64,000 nt of DNA from assembly GCA_012728875.1 (NCBI GenBank), contig JAAYEF010000031.1, forward strand, positions 1 through 64,000, given 5' to 3'. Below are positions 18,668 to 28,788 of this stretch, piece by piece (the first letter of the stretch is position 1; each line of letters begins with the position of its first letter). Position numbers and translations under genes: made by a program. The notes under the pieces are model-generated. The model ran no database searches, was not told the DNA's origin, and saw nothing but the letters and a program-made list of their open reading frames with translations. The stretch is from Candidatus Cloacimonadota bacterium (GTDB taxonomy: Bacteria > Cloacimonadota > Cloacimonadia > Cloacimonadales > Cloacimonadaceae).

Positions 18668-21600
18668 TTATTTCATCAACACCGCTTTGCGGAGATAGCT
18701 GTCGTTGCCAGCCGTCATGCGGATGTGATAGACTCCGGTTCCGCAGGCGCGGCCCTGATCGTCACGGCCGTCCCATTCGGTGCGATAGTGTCCGGGAGCC
18801 TTTTGTCCCAGCGGGATGCGCTTCACCAGCTGTCCGCGGGCGTTGTAGATTTCGAAGTTGACATTGGCGGCTTCCTTCAGGCTGAAGGGAATATAGGCCA
18901 TGGGGTTGAAGGGGTTGGGATAGACGGGCTTGAGCTCGGTGACCAGAGGAATTTCGGGAACGCCGCTGCCAATGGTGCTGAACTGGATGCCGATGGGGCC
19001 ATGGAAGCTCACGGTGCCGTCCATATCAGAGTTTTGCAGCCAGTAGTAGTAGTATCCGTCTTCAAAGAGTTCGCTGTCCTTGAAGATATAGCTCTGCTGT
19101 TCGGAAGTGTTTGTGGCGGGAATCAGTTCGCTCACCGTGATGGCATCGGCCAAAACGTTTTCCGTGCCGCGCAGCACATAGTAGCCCAGCACGCCGGTTT
19201 CGGTTTGGGTGACCCACATCAGGTTCACAAAGTTGTCCGCAGAAATGGCTGCGGTGAAGGAGGAAAGCTCCACCGGCACAGATGGGTTGGCAAACGCCCA
19301 GATGCGGGTCTGGGTGGAGGCACCCAAGTCTGTCACACCATCCAGGGTCGCGATGGAATTTGTGACAGGCACATTTGATTCATAGAGGGTCCAGGTTTGG
19401 CCGCCGTCGTCGCTTACGTATGCGTCCACATACATCGCGCTGCCCCACTCGGTGGGGTTGTAGAAATTCATTTCCACTCCGCCGTTTTGGGTGCCGTAAG
19501 TTTCCCAGGTGTGCAGATATGTGGCCACGGTGCCGGGTATGGAATATTGGGTTTGAGTATCAATTTCCACCTGGAAGTCGTCCACGTAAACTCCTTCACC
19601 ACCGGAGATATAGAAATCCTCGGCGTTGTAAATCAGCGCATAGCCATCAAAATAGAGTCTGCCGTTGATGAAAGTGACCTCGTCTTCCCATTGGTCTTGA
19701 TCTGCGGCACCGGAGATGATGATGTTACCAGTCATAGTGAGGTCATATTGATCTCCGGAATTCATATATACCACCATGATATCGATAATCCCATCTTGGG
19801 GAATTTCGTAGCCGGTGGAATAACTCTGATTTCCAGATGCATAAATGATGTAGATGAACGCGTCTTCGTGGTAGCTGGGGTGTTCGTCGAAACTTCCGGC
19901 GGGGCTGTTTTGTTCCAAGTTGCCAACCTGAACCACTGCAATAGTTAGATAGCTTCCCAAAATTAGTTGCGAGGCGTTGGACATCTGCCCGTAAAAGAGG
20001 TTCACCCTGCGCACGGGGATGGGATTATCGCCCTCCAGAGTAAGTCCATATCCGTTTTCCAAGCCAATGTTGTAGATTAAGCCGGTGATGCTGCCGTCGT
20101 TACTCAAGGTTTGGGCTTGATCGCCGTTAAAATAGAGGTTGGTGTGGTCGGCGGCTCCATTCAGTGTGCCGGTTTCATGATTGTAAAGATCGCCCAATAC
20201 AAACAGGGTTGTCGTATAATCTCCACCGCTAGCGGTCCCGGCGTTCCAGGTGATGACCCCGCTGTTATCCAGATCACCAAATACATCCAACACAGCCCGG
20301 GAATCGATGATCAATTCACCACCATCATAAACGGTGACTGAACCTGCGTTTGCCTGACTGGTATAGCTGTAGGCGCCGCTCCAGTTATCCTGATAGCTGA
20401 CATATTGGCTGTCCACAATCACAGTCATGCCGTCGGGGAGGCAGACATCGTCCAAGCTATTAGGTACAGTACCGGTGTTCCAGGTATCCGGATTGCTCCA
20501 ATATCCGTTTTGAACGGCATACATTGAACAACTGGAACTGCCTGCTACGAAGTCGTCAACCATCAGGAAAAAACCGTTATCTGACACGCATTGGATAGCG
20601 ACATATACTTCGTTATTGGCGCATTCTGGCGGAAGCCGATATTCAAACACTGTCCAATCCGAACCAACGATTTGGGGACTATTACTATTTAAGTAGTTCC
20701 CGGCAAAATCGTTGGGGTTATTACCGGTGGTGGAATAGAGCACATTGAAGCGATCTGGATTATGACCTGCTACATACAGGGATTTGGCAAAGAAACTGAT
20801 GCGCGGATTTTTTCCGAAATTCAGTTTGGGCGAGATAAGCCAGTCGTCGTTTGCAGTATTCTGTGCTGCATCACAGGCAACGTAGCCGTCACCGCTATAA
20901 GTCATCAAAGGAGGAACATTCAGTCCAAAGCCACTATATTTAACGCCAATAAAAGAACCTGTATAACTTTCAAGTAAAGTGGGTCCATCCACTATCATGA
21001 TTCCGGTAGATGGTTGTTGATCCCCGTCATATTGTGTCCAAGGGCTCAGGTTATGTGAAATATGACCATAGCCTTCAAAGTAATCCTCATAAACCTGGCT
21101 CACGCCAAAGCCGCGCAGGGAGATGCTTTTGCTGTCCTTAGCGCTGAAATCCGCAGGGATAATCTGACCCATGGTGATGTGATTATGGGATTTTTCATCC
21201 TGGGAATTTGGCATTGTGATTTGTTGCCTGGCCTGCATGTTTATGCCCGGCTCAGTTCCCTTGCGGGTATCTGGATTTGGTTTTTGTTTTTCAAAGCTGA
21301 TAGGCGTCAAATCCAAACTCCGCTCTCTCGGCTGAACAGGACCGAATGCGTCCGCCTTCACAAGTTCCACTTGCGAACCGGTTTTGGGGGTCACTTCGGC
21401 AACGATATATTTGGCGCCGTTGCTATCTTCAATCACCAACTGGGCAATCTTTTCACCCTCACAAGTGGGGGTGAATTTCACGCTCCAGGAAGCGGACTGA
21501 CCACCGCCAAGAGTGATGGGATAAGTATTGTTGTCCGTCAGCGTGAACTGATCAGCGTCCCGCCCTTCCAATCTCACATAGCCGTAGGGAATGTTGATGG

Positions 21601-22822
21601 TTCCGCCTCCCGTGTTTGTGGCGGTGAAGCTGCGCGGGGTGCAACTGCTGTTGTTGGCAAAGGCCAAGCCGTAGTCCCATTCTTGTTCAGAGATAGTCAG
21701 AACCGGGTTGGCCAAGGTAATGCTTATATCATCAATGGCGATAAAGTCTACGTTAGCAGCCGAGTAGGCATGCCAAGCGAAATATATGTTACCTGTTGTG
21801 GGGGCGGTAAAGTTGATAGTTTGTTCCGTCCAATCACTGATAAACATGTTGGCATTATCATAAATTGGCTGATTGGCCGTGAAAGATGCCACGGTGGGAG
21901 CCGTTCCCCAGTGAACTTTCAATTTTTCGGGATCAGACGCCCATCCCGGTGCCTTCACCCAAAATTTGATGAGATATTCCGTGCCGCTTACCACGGAAAC
22001 CGGTGGCGAAATCAGCCATTCGTTTTTAGGTAGACTGGAATTATATGATACAATCCCGATATATGGATCGGAGTGAGAACCTATGTCGGAATTGGCTGTG
22101 CATCTCCAAGGCACAGCATTTGACTTGAGATGGGTCCAGCCCTGAGGCAGGGAAACAGTAAATTCCACCGGATCCATGGTGGTTGAATAAGGGAAAGAGC
22201 TGACAGTGGCAGGCACGTTGCTGGTAAGCTCTATCAAGTCCAGTGAGCCAAGCGAACGTGGAGTGGCAGTATCATTATACCACGAAATGCATAAACGGCT
22301 TGTGGTTCCCGCATAGGTGGCGGGTATGGATATAGACATCACATACCAACCCCCATCAGTAGGACCATAAATAACACTTGGATACACCAAGTCACCGGCA
22401 GGATATCCTGAAGAAGTGGGGGTTGTGGACGTGCTCAACATCCGAACAGTAAAAGCATCATTTCCATCTGATGCTACGTTAAATCTGTAATACAGTGTTA
22501 ATGTGATTTCTGTCTCGTTGGCGGGGAAGCTAACGTTCCGATATATATGCGCATACCTTACGGAGTTTGTATTACTCCAACTCGTCGCGCTATTTGAAAT
22601 GAAAGCGCAACGATATCCGTCATAACTGCCGGTCGCCGTGCCAATCTGGAACTTATTACCAGCTTGGGTATTGTTCACAACTGTCCACCCATTACTGGGG
22701 AACGTGGTTCCCGATTCGAAGCCGCCATCGCCGTCTGGGTCGATCAACAAAGTAGCCCAGGCGGAAGAAACCGCCCCCAGCATCAAAGCGAGGGCAAAAA
22801 CAAATAATGCAATCTTTTTCAT
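18668..22822 (-). CDS. Large secreted multidomain protein with T9SS sorting domain
   Basis: A 1384-residue exported protein, start supported by GAGGAG upstream and a signal peptide (MKKIALFVFA to SSAWA). Apparent parts in order: two jelly-roll modules of the choice-of-anchor J/cleaved-adhesin type (about 28-185 and 210-370, the latter with NEWLISPPV and DFIAIDDISI), an Ig-like ASH-type domain (about 375-480), a third jelly-roll (about 580-745, NDDWLISPKL), and a strand-rich region shared with the 16042-18057 protein. The shared FN3-like module (VPVELSSFTAAIS) and the sorting domain (VYPNPFNP, ending KAVLMK) follow. It is probably an adhesin or carbohydrate-binding surface protein. No enzyme domain is seen. 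Confidence 0.85.
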   Translation of the reverse strand: MKKIALFVFALALMLGAVSSAWATLLIDPDGDGGFESGTTFPSNGWTVVNNTQAGNKFQIGTATGSYDGYRCAFISNSATSWSNTNSVRYAHIYRNVSFPANETEITLTLYYRFNVASDGNDAFTVRMLSTSTTPTSSGYPAGDLVYPSVIYGPTDGGWYVMSISIPATYAGTTSRLCISWYNDTATPRSLGSLDLIELTSNVPATVSSFPYSTTMDPVEFTVSLPQGWTHLKSNAVPWRCTANSDIGSHSDPYIGIVSYNSSLPKNEWLISPPVSVVSGTEYLIKFWVKAPGWASDPEKLKVHWGTAPTVASFTANQPIYDNANMFISDWTEQTINFTAPTTGNIYFAWHAYSAANVDFIAIDDISITLANPVLTISEQEWDYGLAFANNSSCTPRSFTATNTGGGTINIPYGYVRLEGRDADQFTLTDNNTYPITLGGGQSASWSVKFTPTCEGEKIAQLVIEDSNGAKYIVAEVTPKTGSQVELVKADAFGPVQPRERSLDLTPISFEKQKPNPDTRKGTEPGINMQARQQITMPNSQDEKSHNHITMGQIIPADFSAKDSKSISLRGFGVSQVYEDYFEGYGHISHNLSPWTQYDGDQQPSTGIMIVDGPTLLESYTGSFIGVKYSGFGLNVPPLMTYSGDGYVACDAAQNTANDDWLISPKLNFGKNPRISFFAKSLYVAGHNPDRFNVLYSTTGNNPNDFAGNYLNSNSPQIVGSDWTVFEYRLPPECANNEVYVAIQCVSDNGFFLMVDDFVAGSSSCSMYAVQNGYWSNPDTWNTGTVPNSLDDVCLPDGMTVIVDSQYVSYQDNWSGAYSYTSQANAGSVTVYDGGELIIDSRAVLDVFGDLDNSGVITWNAGTASGGDYTTTLFVLGDLYNHETGTLNGAADHTNLYFNGDQAQTLSNDGSITGLIYNIGLENGYGLTLEGDNPIPVRRVNLFYGQMSNASQLILGSYLTIAVVQVGNLEQNSPAGSFDEHPSYHEDAFIYIIYASGNQSYSTGYEIPQDGIIDIMVVYMNSGDQYDLTMTGNIIISGAADQDQWEDEVTFINGRLYFDGYALIYNAEDFYISGGEGVYVDDFQVEIDTQTQYSIPGTVATYLHTWETYGTQNGGVEMNFYNPTEWGSAMYVDAYVSDDGGQTWTLYESNVPVTNSIATLDGVTDLGASTQTRIWAFANPSVPVELSSFTAAISADNFVNLMWVTQTETGVLGYYVLRGTENVLADAITVSELIPATNTSEQQSYIFKDSELFEDGYYYYWLQNSDMDGTVSFHGPIGIQFSTIGSGVPEIPLVTELKPVYPNPFNPMAYIPFSLKEAANVNFEIYNARGQLVKRIPLGQKAPGHYRTEWDGRDDQGRACGTGVYHIRMTAGNDSYLRKAVLMK

Positions 22823-23502
22823 AAGATTCTCCTCGATAATCTCACTGTCTATTTTTCAAAAAACCAATCCGACCGTGAGGCCTTCAACCCCTGCCATGCC
22901 GGATGTAATACAATATCTTGAAGGCTTTTACAAGCCAAAAAAAATCACTTAGCCAGATAATCCTGCTTAGTATGGGTCAAATTTAGACAAGCATAAATAA
23001 TTGTCAAGGACAATCTGTGCGTAATTATTTATTATTTTCAAGCAATCCGGTGGCGTGATAAAATTTTCACAAATGCAGGCGTTATCGATATTATGTGGAG
23101 TTTAATTCGGGTAATATGATTATTTTCTTGTCGGAGACATCGGCAATGCTGAGGGGTGCCTTGGGGTTTTTGCGTTTTGCGGGGTTTTCTCCTCCAGCTC
23201 TGCAGTATTTTCGTCTATCAACCATCCCAATTTCGCCCTCCGCTGGTTCGACGTCCTTTGTTCTTCCTGTATTTATAGCGCCAAGTATAAACGTGACATG
23301 GAATTAGGTGTGTGTATTGGTATTCATCAGACTCCTTCCATGATACGTGGAAGATTTTGGAAGCCTGATAAACATTCTAGTCCTGAAACATTCAGCAAAC
23401 CTGAGCGATGGAGGATTTGGATGACAATAAGAGGAGTTTTTTCATACAAAAAAAGTGCCAGGCGATATGGACCTGGCACTCAAGAGCTGATGACTGGTTG
23501 GT
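22823..23502. other. Intergenic region, no gene seen
   Basis: About 680 bp. It contains the ribosome site and presumed promoter of the 18668-22822 gene (AT-rich around 22990-23040) and, at its right end, the terminator at 23447-23480. The short plus-strand frames here lack ribosome sites and family features. No repeat-family core is present. Confidence 0.6.
23447..23480 (-). terminator. Rho-independent terminator
   Basis: A perfect 9-bp stem (AGTGCCAGG with CCTGGCACT, arms 23454-23462 and 23472-23480) is followed by seven T on the minus strand. It terminates the FN3 protein gene. Confidence 0.93.
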
Positions 23503-25818
23503 TTATTTCATCAGGACCGCTTTGCGGGAGAAGCTCTCGGTTCCAGCGGTCATGCGGATATGATAGACTCCGGTTGTGCAGTTGATGCCCTGATCGTCGC
23601 GGCCGTCCCATTCGATACGATGGTTTCCGGCGGCTTTTTGACCCAACGGGATGCGCTTCACCAGCTGTCCGCGGGCATTGTAGATTTCAAAATTGACCGT
23701 GGCGCTTTCCTTCAGGCTGAAGGGGATGAACGCTATGGGGTTGAAGGGGTTGGGATAGACGGGCTTGAGCTGGGTGACCAGCGGAAGTTCCGGAATATCA
23801 CCTTGGGCGGCAGTGAACTGAATGCTGACGGGGCCGTGGAACTGAACGCTGCCGTCCATGTCCGAGTTTTGCAGCCAGTAGTAGTAGTGTCCGTTTTCAA
23901 AGATTTCGCTGTCTTTGAAAATATAGCTCTGCTGTTCGGAAGTATTTGTGGCGGAGATCAGTTCGCTGACGGTGAGTGCGCTTCCCAAGTGGTTTTCCGT
24001 GTTGCGCAGGACGTAGAATCCCAAAACTCCGGTTTCGGACTGGGTGACCCACATCAGATTCACAAAGTTGTCTGCCGAAATGGCGGCGGTGAAGGAGGAA
24101 AGCTGCACCGGCACGTGACCTTCGTCCTCGCGAATTTCAACGTCGTCCAAAACGTTGGCATGGCCGGCTCCTTCCAGTGCCTCAAAAGCCAGTTGGTAGG
24201 TGGCGCTGGGATTGGGAAGACTGATGCCGTCCATCAGCGTCCATTCGGAAATGTTATCTGTGTAGGACGCGCCAAGCTGGGTCCAGGGGGCGTTTGGATT
24301 GCTGCGGTAGAATATGCTAAGGTGGTTTTGATGTGTATCATCTTCTTCCTGTCCATACCAGAAAGACAGCACGGGATGGTCGAGGCTGCTGAGATCGAGG
24401 ATGGGGGTCACCAGTTTTGTTCTATATCCTGGGTTTAACGCGGTGAAGCGGGCGTTTAAGTTGCCAGAGTGCGCAGTTCTTATGGTGCCGGTGTCTGCTC
24501 CTGTCGCCCAAACCCAATTCTGGGTGAAATTCTCATGAATTTGCGTCCAGGAACCCCGGGTTGGGGAATTAGCTTCAAAGCCTTCCATCCAGGGGAAATT
24601 CTTGATTATAACGTCGAAGGTGCTGGCATTGGCAGTGACGCCGCTGGAATAACTGATAACGTTGTTTTCCTCGTGCAGAGACCAGATTTTGTAAAAATAT
24701 TGAGTGTCGGCATCCAAGCCGGTGTGGTTGAAACCGGTATTGGAGCTGTTTGCCAAGAGGACGGTTCCGCCGCCGGTGATGGAGCCACCGGCAGAATAAG
24801 AACCAGAGGGTGTGCCAAAAGTGTTAACGGTATTCCAAGCCAGCAGGATGGGGTCATCATCATTGTTCAGGACCCAGATCAAATCGATTTGCTCGTCACT
24901 TACGGCGCCGGCGCTGAAGTCTTCCGGATTGTCAATCACGGGACCCGCGGTGGTGGTGGCATTTGCTGTCACACCGCTGGAATAGTTGCCGCTTCCATCC
25001 AGTGACCAAATTTTATAATAATAGGTGGTTTCTGCGTTTAAGCCGTTGTGATTGAAGGTGGTATTTCCACTGTTGCCAAGAAGGACAGTGCCGCCGCCGG
25101 AGATAGTGCCGCCGGCAGAATAGCTGCCCGAGGGTGTGCCAAAAGAATTGGTGGTATTCCAAGCCAGCAGGACGTTGTCCGGGGTGGCGTTGCGTGTCCA
25201 GCTCAGATCGATTTGGCTGTCGCTGATGGCGTTTGCGTTAAATGCTGTGGGGTCGGCGGGACCGGATGAATTAACGATTTCCCAAGCTTGGACATAGTCA
25301 ACATACAAATGATCCTTGTTCATGGGTGAAAAGCAATGAAGAGCAAAGTAATAGGTGCCGGAACTTGTAGGTATAAAATGATCTGTGGTTCTTTGCGTGT
25401 AGGCCGTATTCATTAAATTGGTTAAGGTAAGAAGTGGAGTGGAATTTTGAGACGCTACAGTTTGGGCATTGCCGACAGTCACTTTCAGGTTTTCGCCATA
25501 AGCATAACGAACTCGTTGGTAAAAGGTCAAATAATATTCATTTCCGGCAGTCATATTAATCCCTGGAGTAAAAGCCCATGTGTCCGCTGCAGAACTAGCG
25601 TTCATATATAACATTTTATGAGTGCTGTTATTATAGCCAGTTCCTGAGCTTGTCAAACTCCAAGAATTGAAACCGCTGGGCGTGGCTACAGTCCATCCGG
25701 CTGGTGCCGTTGCACCAAAATCCTCTGTCCAAAGCAAGTTCGCACTCTGAGCTTGTATTACAGAGAACAGCCCCAACAAAAATGTCAGGCTTAAGATAAG
25801 AAGCAATGTCTTTCTCAT
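23503..25818 (-). CDS. Secreted FN3/jelly-roll protein with T9SS sorting domain
   Basis: The start at 25818 is chosen because GAGGAG lies 8 nt upstream and the signal peptide begins there (MRKTLLLILS, about 24 residues); the ATG at 25836 lies upstream of the ribosome site itself. Of 771 residues, about 28-190 form a choice-of-anchor J jelly-roll (DTWAFTPGINM). Two nearly identical FN3 domains follow (about 195-295 and 300-400; SQIDLSW / EQIDLIW and a shared FGTPSGSYSAGG stretch). A second jelly-roll, the shared FN3-like module (VPVQLSSFTAAIS) and a sorting domain (VYPNPFNP, ending KAVLMK) complete it. The FN3 pair looks like a recent internal duplication. Surface binding is likely; no catalytic domain is seen. 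Confidence 0.85.
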   Translation of the reverse strand: MRKTLLLILSLTFLLGLFSVIQAQSANLLWTEDFGATAPAGWTVATPSGFNSWSLTSSGTGYNNSTHKMLYMNASSAADTWAFTPGINMTAGNEYYLTFYQRVRYAYGENLKVTVGNAQTVASQNSTPLLTLTNLMNTAYTQRTTDHFIPTSSGTYYFALHCFSPMNKDHLYVDYVQAWEIVNSSGPADPTAFNANAISDSQIDLSWTRNATPDNVLLAWNTTNSFGTPSGSYSAGGTISGGGTVLLGNSGNTTFNHNGLNAETTYYYKIWSLDGSGNYSSGVTANATTTAGPVIDNPEDFSAGAVSDEQIDLIWVLNNDDDPILLAWNTVNTFGTPSGSYSAGGSITGGGTVLLANSSNTGFNHTGLDADTQYFYKIWSLHEENNVISYSSGVTANASTFDVIIKNFPWMEGFEANSPTRGSWTQIHENFTQNWVWATGADTGTIRTAHSGNLNARFTALNPGYRTKLVTPILDLSSLDHPVLSFWYGQEEDDTHQNHLSIFYRSNPNAPWTQLGASYTDNISEWTLMDGISLPNPSATYQLAFEALEGAGHANVLDDVEIREDEGHVPVQLSSFTAAISADNFVNLMWVTQSETGVLGFYVLRNTENHLGSALTVSELISATNTSEQQSYIFKDSEIFENGHYYYWLQNSDMDGSVQFHGPVSIQFTAAQGDIPELPLVTQLKPVYPNPFNPIAFIPFSLKESATVNFEIYNARGQLVKRIPLGQKAAGNHRIEWDGRDDQGINCTTGVYHIRMTAGTESFSRKAVLMK

Positions 25819-26118
25819 TATAAATCTCCTCGTCATTCAGACGCTTTATCATTTTATTATTAATTTTGTTAAAACTCGGCTTGCCGCCAGCGTTGGCGGG
25901 AAAGTGATTTGGTCACCACTGATCAGGCTTATGCGCTATTTTCTCACATTGCTGATCAAAAATATATGTAACCATAGTCAAAGATTGCCATCTACCAAAG
26001 ATGTCAAGCAAAAAATAAGTCGGTATTTTCGGGTTTTCAAATGCGGTTTCCGAGCTAAACACAAAAAAACCCGGCTGTTTCCAGCCGGGTCAGAGATTTA
26101 TCGAGGGGCTTGTTTTTT
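25819..26118. other. Intergenic region upstream of the FN3 protein
   Basis: 300 bp without a gene. It holds the ribosome site of the FN3 gene, an AT-rich promoter-like stretch around 25845-25872, a short CCGCCA/TGGCGG inverted repeat at about 25885-25899, and the terminator of the next gene. Confidence 0.55.
26061..26090 (-). terminator. Rho-independent terminator
   Basis: A perfect 9-bp stem (ACCCGGCTG with CAGCCGGGT, arms 26069-26077 and 26082-26090) closes a 4-nt loop and is followed by seven T on the minus strand. It terminates the deiminase-like gene. Confidence 0.94.
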
Positions 26119-28788
26119 TTATTTCATCAAGACCGCTTTGCGGGTGAAGCTTTGATTGCCTGCATCCATGCGGATGTAATAGACTCCCGTGCTGCAGGCG
26201 CGGCCATTATCATCGCGCCCGTCCCATTCAATTCTGTGGCGTCCGCTGGCTTTGGCGCCAACCTTGATGTTGCGCACCAACTGTCCTTTGACGTTGTAGA
26301 TGCCAAAATTCACGTTCGCTTCGTCTGCCAGGGTGAAGGGAATATAGGCGATGGGGTTGAAGGGATTGGGATAGATGGCTTGCAGTTCCGTGACCAAAGG
26401 CGGTGTGGACGGGGCAATGTTTGCCGTGCTGAATTCCACAGAAATGGGACCGTGGAACTGCATGGTTCCATCCAAATCTGAGTTTTGCAGCCAGTAGTAA
26501 TAGAGCCCGTCTTCATAGAGCTCACTGTCTTTGAAAATATAGCTCTGCTGCTCGGAAGTATTGGTGGCGGGGATCAGTTCGCTCACGGTGAGCGCAGTTC
26601 CCAAGTCGTTTTCGGTATTGCGCAGGACGTAGTAGCCCAGCACCCCGGTTTCAGACTGGGTCACCCAGCTCAGGTTCACAAAGTTGTCTGCCGAAATGGT
26701 GGCGGTGAAGGAGGAAAGTTCCACCGGCACGTTGGATTCATCCTTGGTTTTGTAGATGGTGTTCACGCGGCAGTGCACGGCGTCGGTGGCAAGCCAGGCG
26801 GTGTTTGCATTGCGGCGGTAGTATCCTTGGACTGTGTGGTTCGGCATGGCAGCTTGGAACACAGCGAGCGCGGCGTTGTCTGCCGCAGTGGGAGTGCCCG
26901 TCGTGCTCATAAAGGGGATGTAAACCCTGTCGTTGAGAATGTAGGCATTGGCGTAGGGCTGATTGCTGGGGCAATTCACCCGGACTACGTTGAAAGGTTG
27001 ATTCTGGCAGTTAGTAATGGATGCCATTTCGAGGGCGATGGCATCCAGAGCAGTTTCCGTGGTTCCACCCATGCCGTCGGCAATAAGCATGGTGGTGGGT
27101 GAAAGCAGTTTCGCCCAACAGTCGATATGGTGGATATAATCGCTTAAGGGATCAGGCCACATGTGAAATTCGGCATTGTTGAGTTCTCCGCGGAAAATCT
27201 GCAACAGATCCAAAAATTCCGTGAGAGTGTACTGATAGTTATAAGGGTCGGCGTTGGAGCCGGTGCCATTACCTGTGCTGGTGTTGGTGTCGTTTTGCAA
27301 AAAGACCCATTCATCGGCGAATTCCATGCAATGCCCATCGGTGAGGATATTGCCACCGGTCATGGACATTTCAATGAAGAAATAATCTATGCCAAGCTGG
27401 TTGCAGATGGCGGTATTCACGGCGTTGTCGTTGGTCCTGCCCGTGCGGTTGTAGCCAAAATCCACAATGCCCAGTTTGCGACTGCCGTCGGCGCCATGGT
27501 AGATGGACATGGGACCGTAGTCTCGAATCCAGTATGTTTCTGTGGTGGCAGTGATCCAGGTCACGTCGTTCGGGTTGATGCCGATGGTGTTTTGAAAGTA
27601 GCTGCGGGCCGTGGTCAGGTTTGTTGAGGACACCACCACAAAAAGATCTTCGTTGTTGTCGAAAAAATCTTTGATCATATTGTCCGGAATGCCCAGCGGG
27701 TTTGTCCCCGTGGTGTAGGTAATAATGGCACCCCGTGCAGGTTCCCACTGAGCAATATGCCTGGGGTTTTGTGGAACGGTGGAGCCAAGAACTTTCATGC
27801 TCACAACAACCATAATCGGTCCCAGATTTGTATGTAGGTCCATCTTCGCTATGTGAGCTCCTGCTGCCATGCCGGCTGCGTTCAGGGTCAAATCAATATC
27901 GGTGCTGCCGTTGGCAGGAATGTAAACCGGGAGTGTGGTGAGTGAATGCCCAAGCCAGGAGGGGACTCCCGTTACAGAATTGATTGTAATGTTTGAACCG
28001 CTATGGTTGGTGAGGGTAACCTTGTCCTCTTTGATGGTGTTCACAGCCAAATATCTGGTGATGATGTTCGGCTCCAATTCATAGAAAGGCGGCTGCCAAC
28101 GATAAACCTGACCATTTGCCGGATAATAGGTGGTGGACCAGTTTTTTGTGTTATTGGAGGCAGTTCCCGCAGTTGTGTTTGCCCAATCGTTTCCAGTGCG
28201 GTTTGAATAATCATTGCCTGCAGCTGTTCCACGCAGGCCTATCTGCACGGTTTGGTTGGCATTGGGACGGGCATTGTCATAAATGATTTCCACCATGTTG
28301 GAAGTTTCGTAAAGGCGGATTTGAAAGTTCAGCAAATCGCTGGTGCCTGCAAAAATTCCTGTTCTCAATTGATAGCTGTTATATTGTATGATGGCAACAC
28401 GGTTCGGTGCAGATCCGTCTAATAAAAACACGACATTTCCGTTGGTTCTGCCGTTTTTTGCAGCAGCGCAAATGGTGTTTGGTATGTTTGAGGAAATTGG
28501 AGTGTACTGAGTAGTGGTGGGTTGAGCTCCCAAGCGGATGAAACCGTTTGAGCTGGCGCTGAATTGGGTGAAGTCCGTGCCGTTGAAATTGAATGTGAAG
28601 CCGATGTTTGTGAGCGAGGTTATGTAGTTATCCTGCCCGGAAGCTATTATTTGGGTTACTCCTGTGGTGATTGCGGTGTAAGTTCCGCCATACTGGCTGA
28701 AAGTGTAGTCGTTCACTCCGGCCCAGGCTGCTGAAACCAGCAGCAGCAAGCAGGCCGCCAAGCTGAAGTGCCTCATCAAATCTCTCAT
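26119..28788 (-). CDS. Secreted peptidylarginine deiminase-like (PAD_porph family) protein with T9SS sorting domain
   Basis: Start 28788 is supported by AGAGGAG and a signal peptide (MRDLMRHFSL to AAWA). Of 889 residues, about 24-345 form beta-rich modules. About 350-680 are a guanidino-group-modifying domain of the agmatine deiminase/bacterial peptidylarginine deiminase family. Key residues are all there: W-IRD-YGP with D423, GGNILTDG, H554 and D556 in HIDCWAK, and the likely nucleophile C673 in AVHCRVNT. HIDCW rather than the agmatine-type HVDN favours the Porphyromonas PPAD side, which converts arginine residues to citrulline. The shared FN3-like module (VPVELSSFTATIS) and a sorting domain (IYPNPFNP, ending KAVLMK) follow, so extracellular action is expected. 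It sits beside two gingipain-like proteases. Free agmatine or peptides remain possible substrates. Confidence 0.85.
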   Translation of the reverse strand: MRDLMRHFSLAACLLLLVSAAWAGVNDYTFSQYGGTYTAITTGVTQIIASGQDNYITSLTNIGFTFNFNGTDFTQFSASSNGFIRLGAQPTTTQYTPISSNIPNTICAAAKNGRTNGNVVFLLDGSAPNRVAIIQYNSYQLRTGIFAGTSDLLNFQIRLYETSNMVEIIYDNARPNANQTVQIGLRGTAAGNDYSNRTGNDWANTTAGTASNNTKNWSTTYYPANGQVYRWQPPFYELEPNIITRYLAVNTIKEDKVTLTNHSGSNITINSVTGVPSWLGHSLTTLPVYIPANGSTDIDLTLNAAGMAAGAHIAKMDLHTNLGPIMVVVSMKVLGSTVPQNPRHIAQWEPARGAIITYTTGTNPLGIPDNMIKDFFDNNEDLFVVVSSTNLTTARSYFQNTIGINPNDVTWITATTETYWIRDYGPMSIYHGADGSRKLGIVDFGYNRTGRTNDNAVNTAICNQLGIDYFFIEMSMTGGNILTDGHCMEFADEWVFLQNDTNTSTGNGTGSNADPYNYQYTLTEFLDLLQIFRGELNNAEFHMWPDPLSDYIHHIDCWAKLLSPTTMLIADGMGGTTETALDAIALEMASITNCQNQPFNVVRVNCPSNQPYANAYILNDRVYIPFMSTTGTPTAADNAALAVFQAAMPNHTVQGYYRRNANTAWLATDAVHCRVNTIYKTKDESNVPVELSSFTATISADNFVNLSWVTQSETGVLGYYVLRNTENDLGTALTVSELIPATNTSEQQSYIFKDSELYEDGLYYYWLQNSDLDGTMQFHGPISVEFSTANIAPSTPPLVTELQAIYPNPFNPIAYIPFTLADEANVNFGIYNVKGQLVRNIKVGAKASGRHRIEWDGRDDNGRACSTGVYYIRMDAGNQSFTRKAVLMK

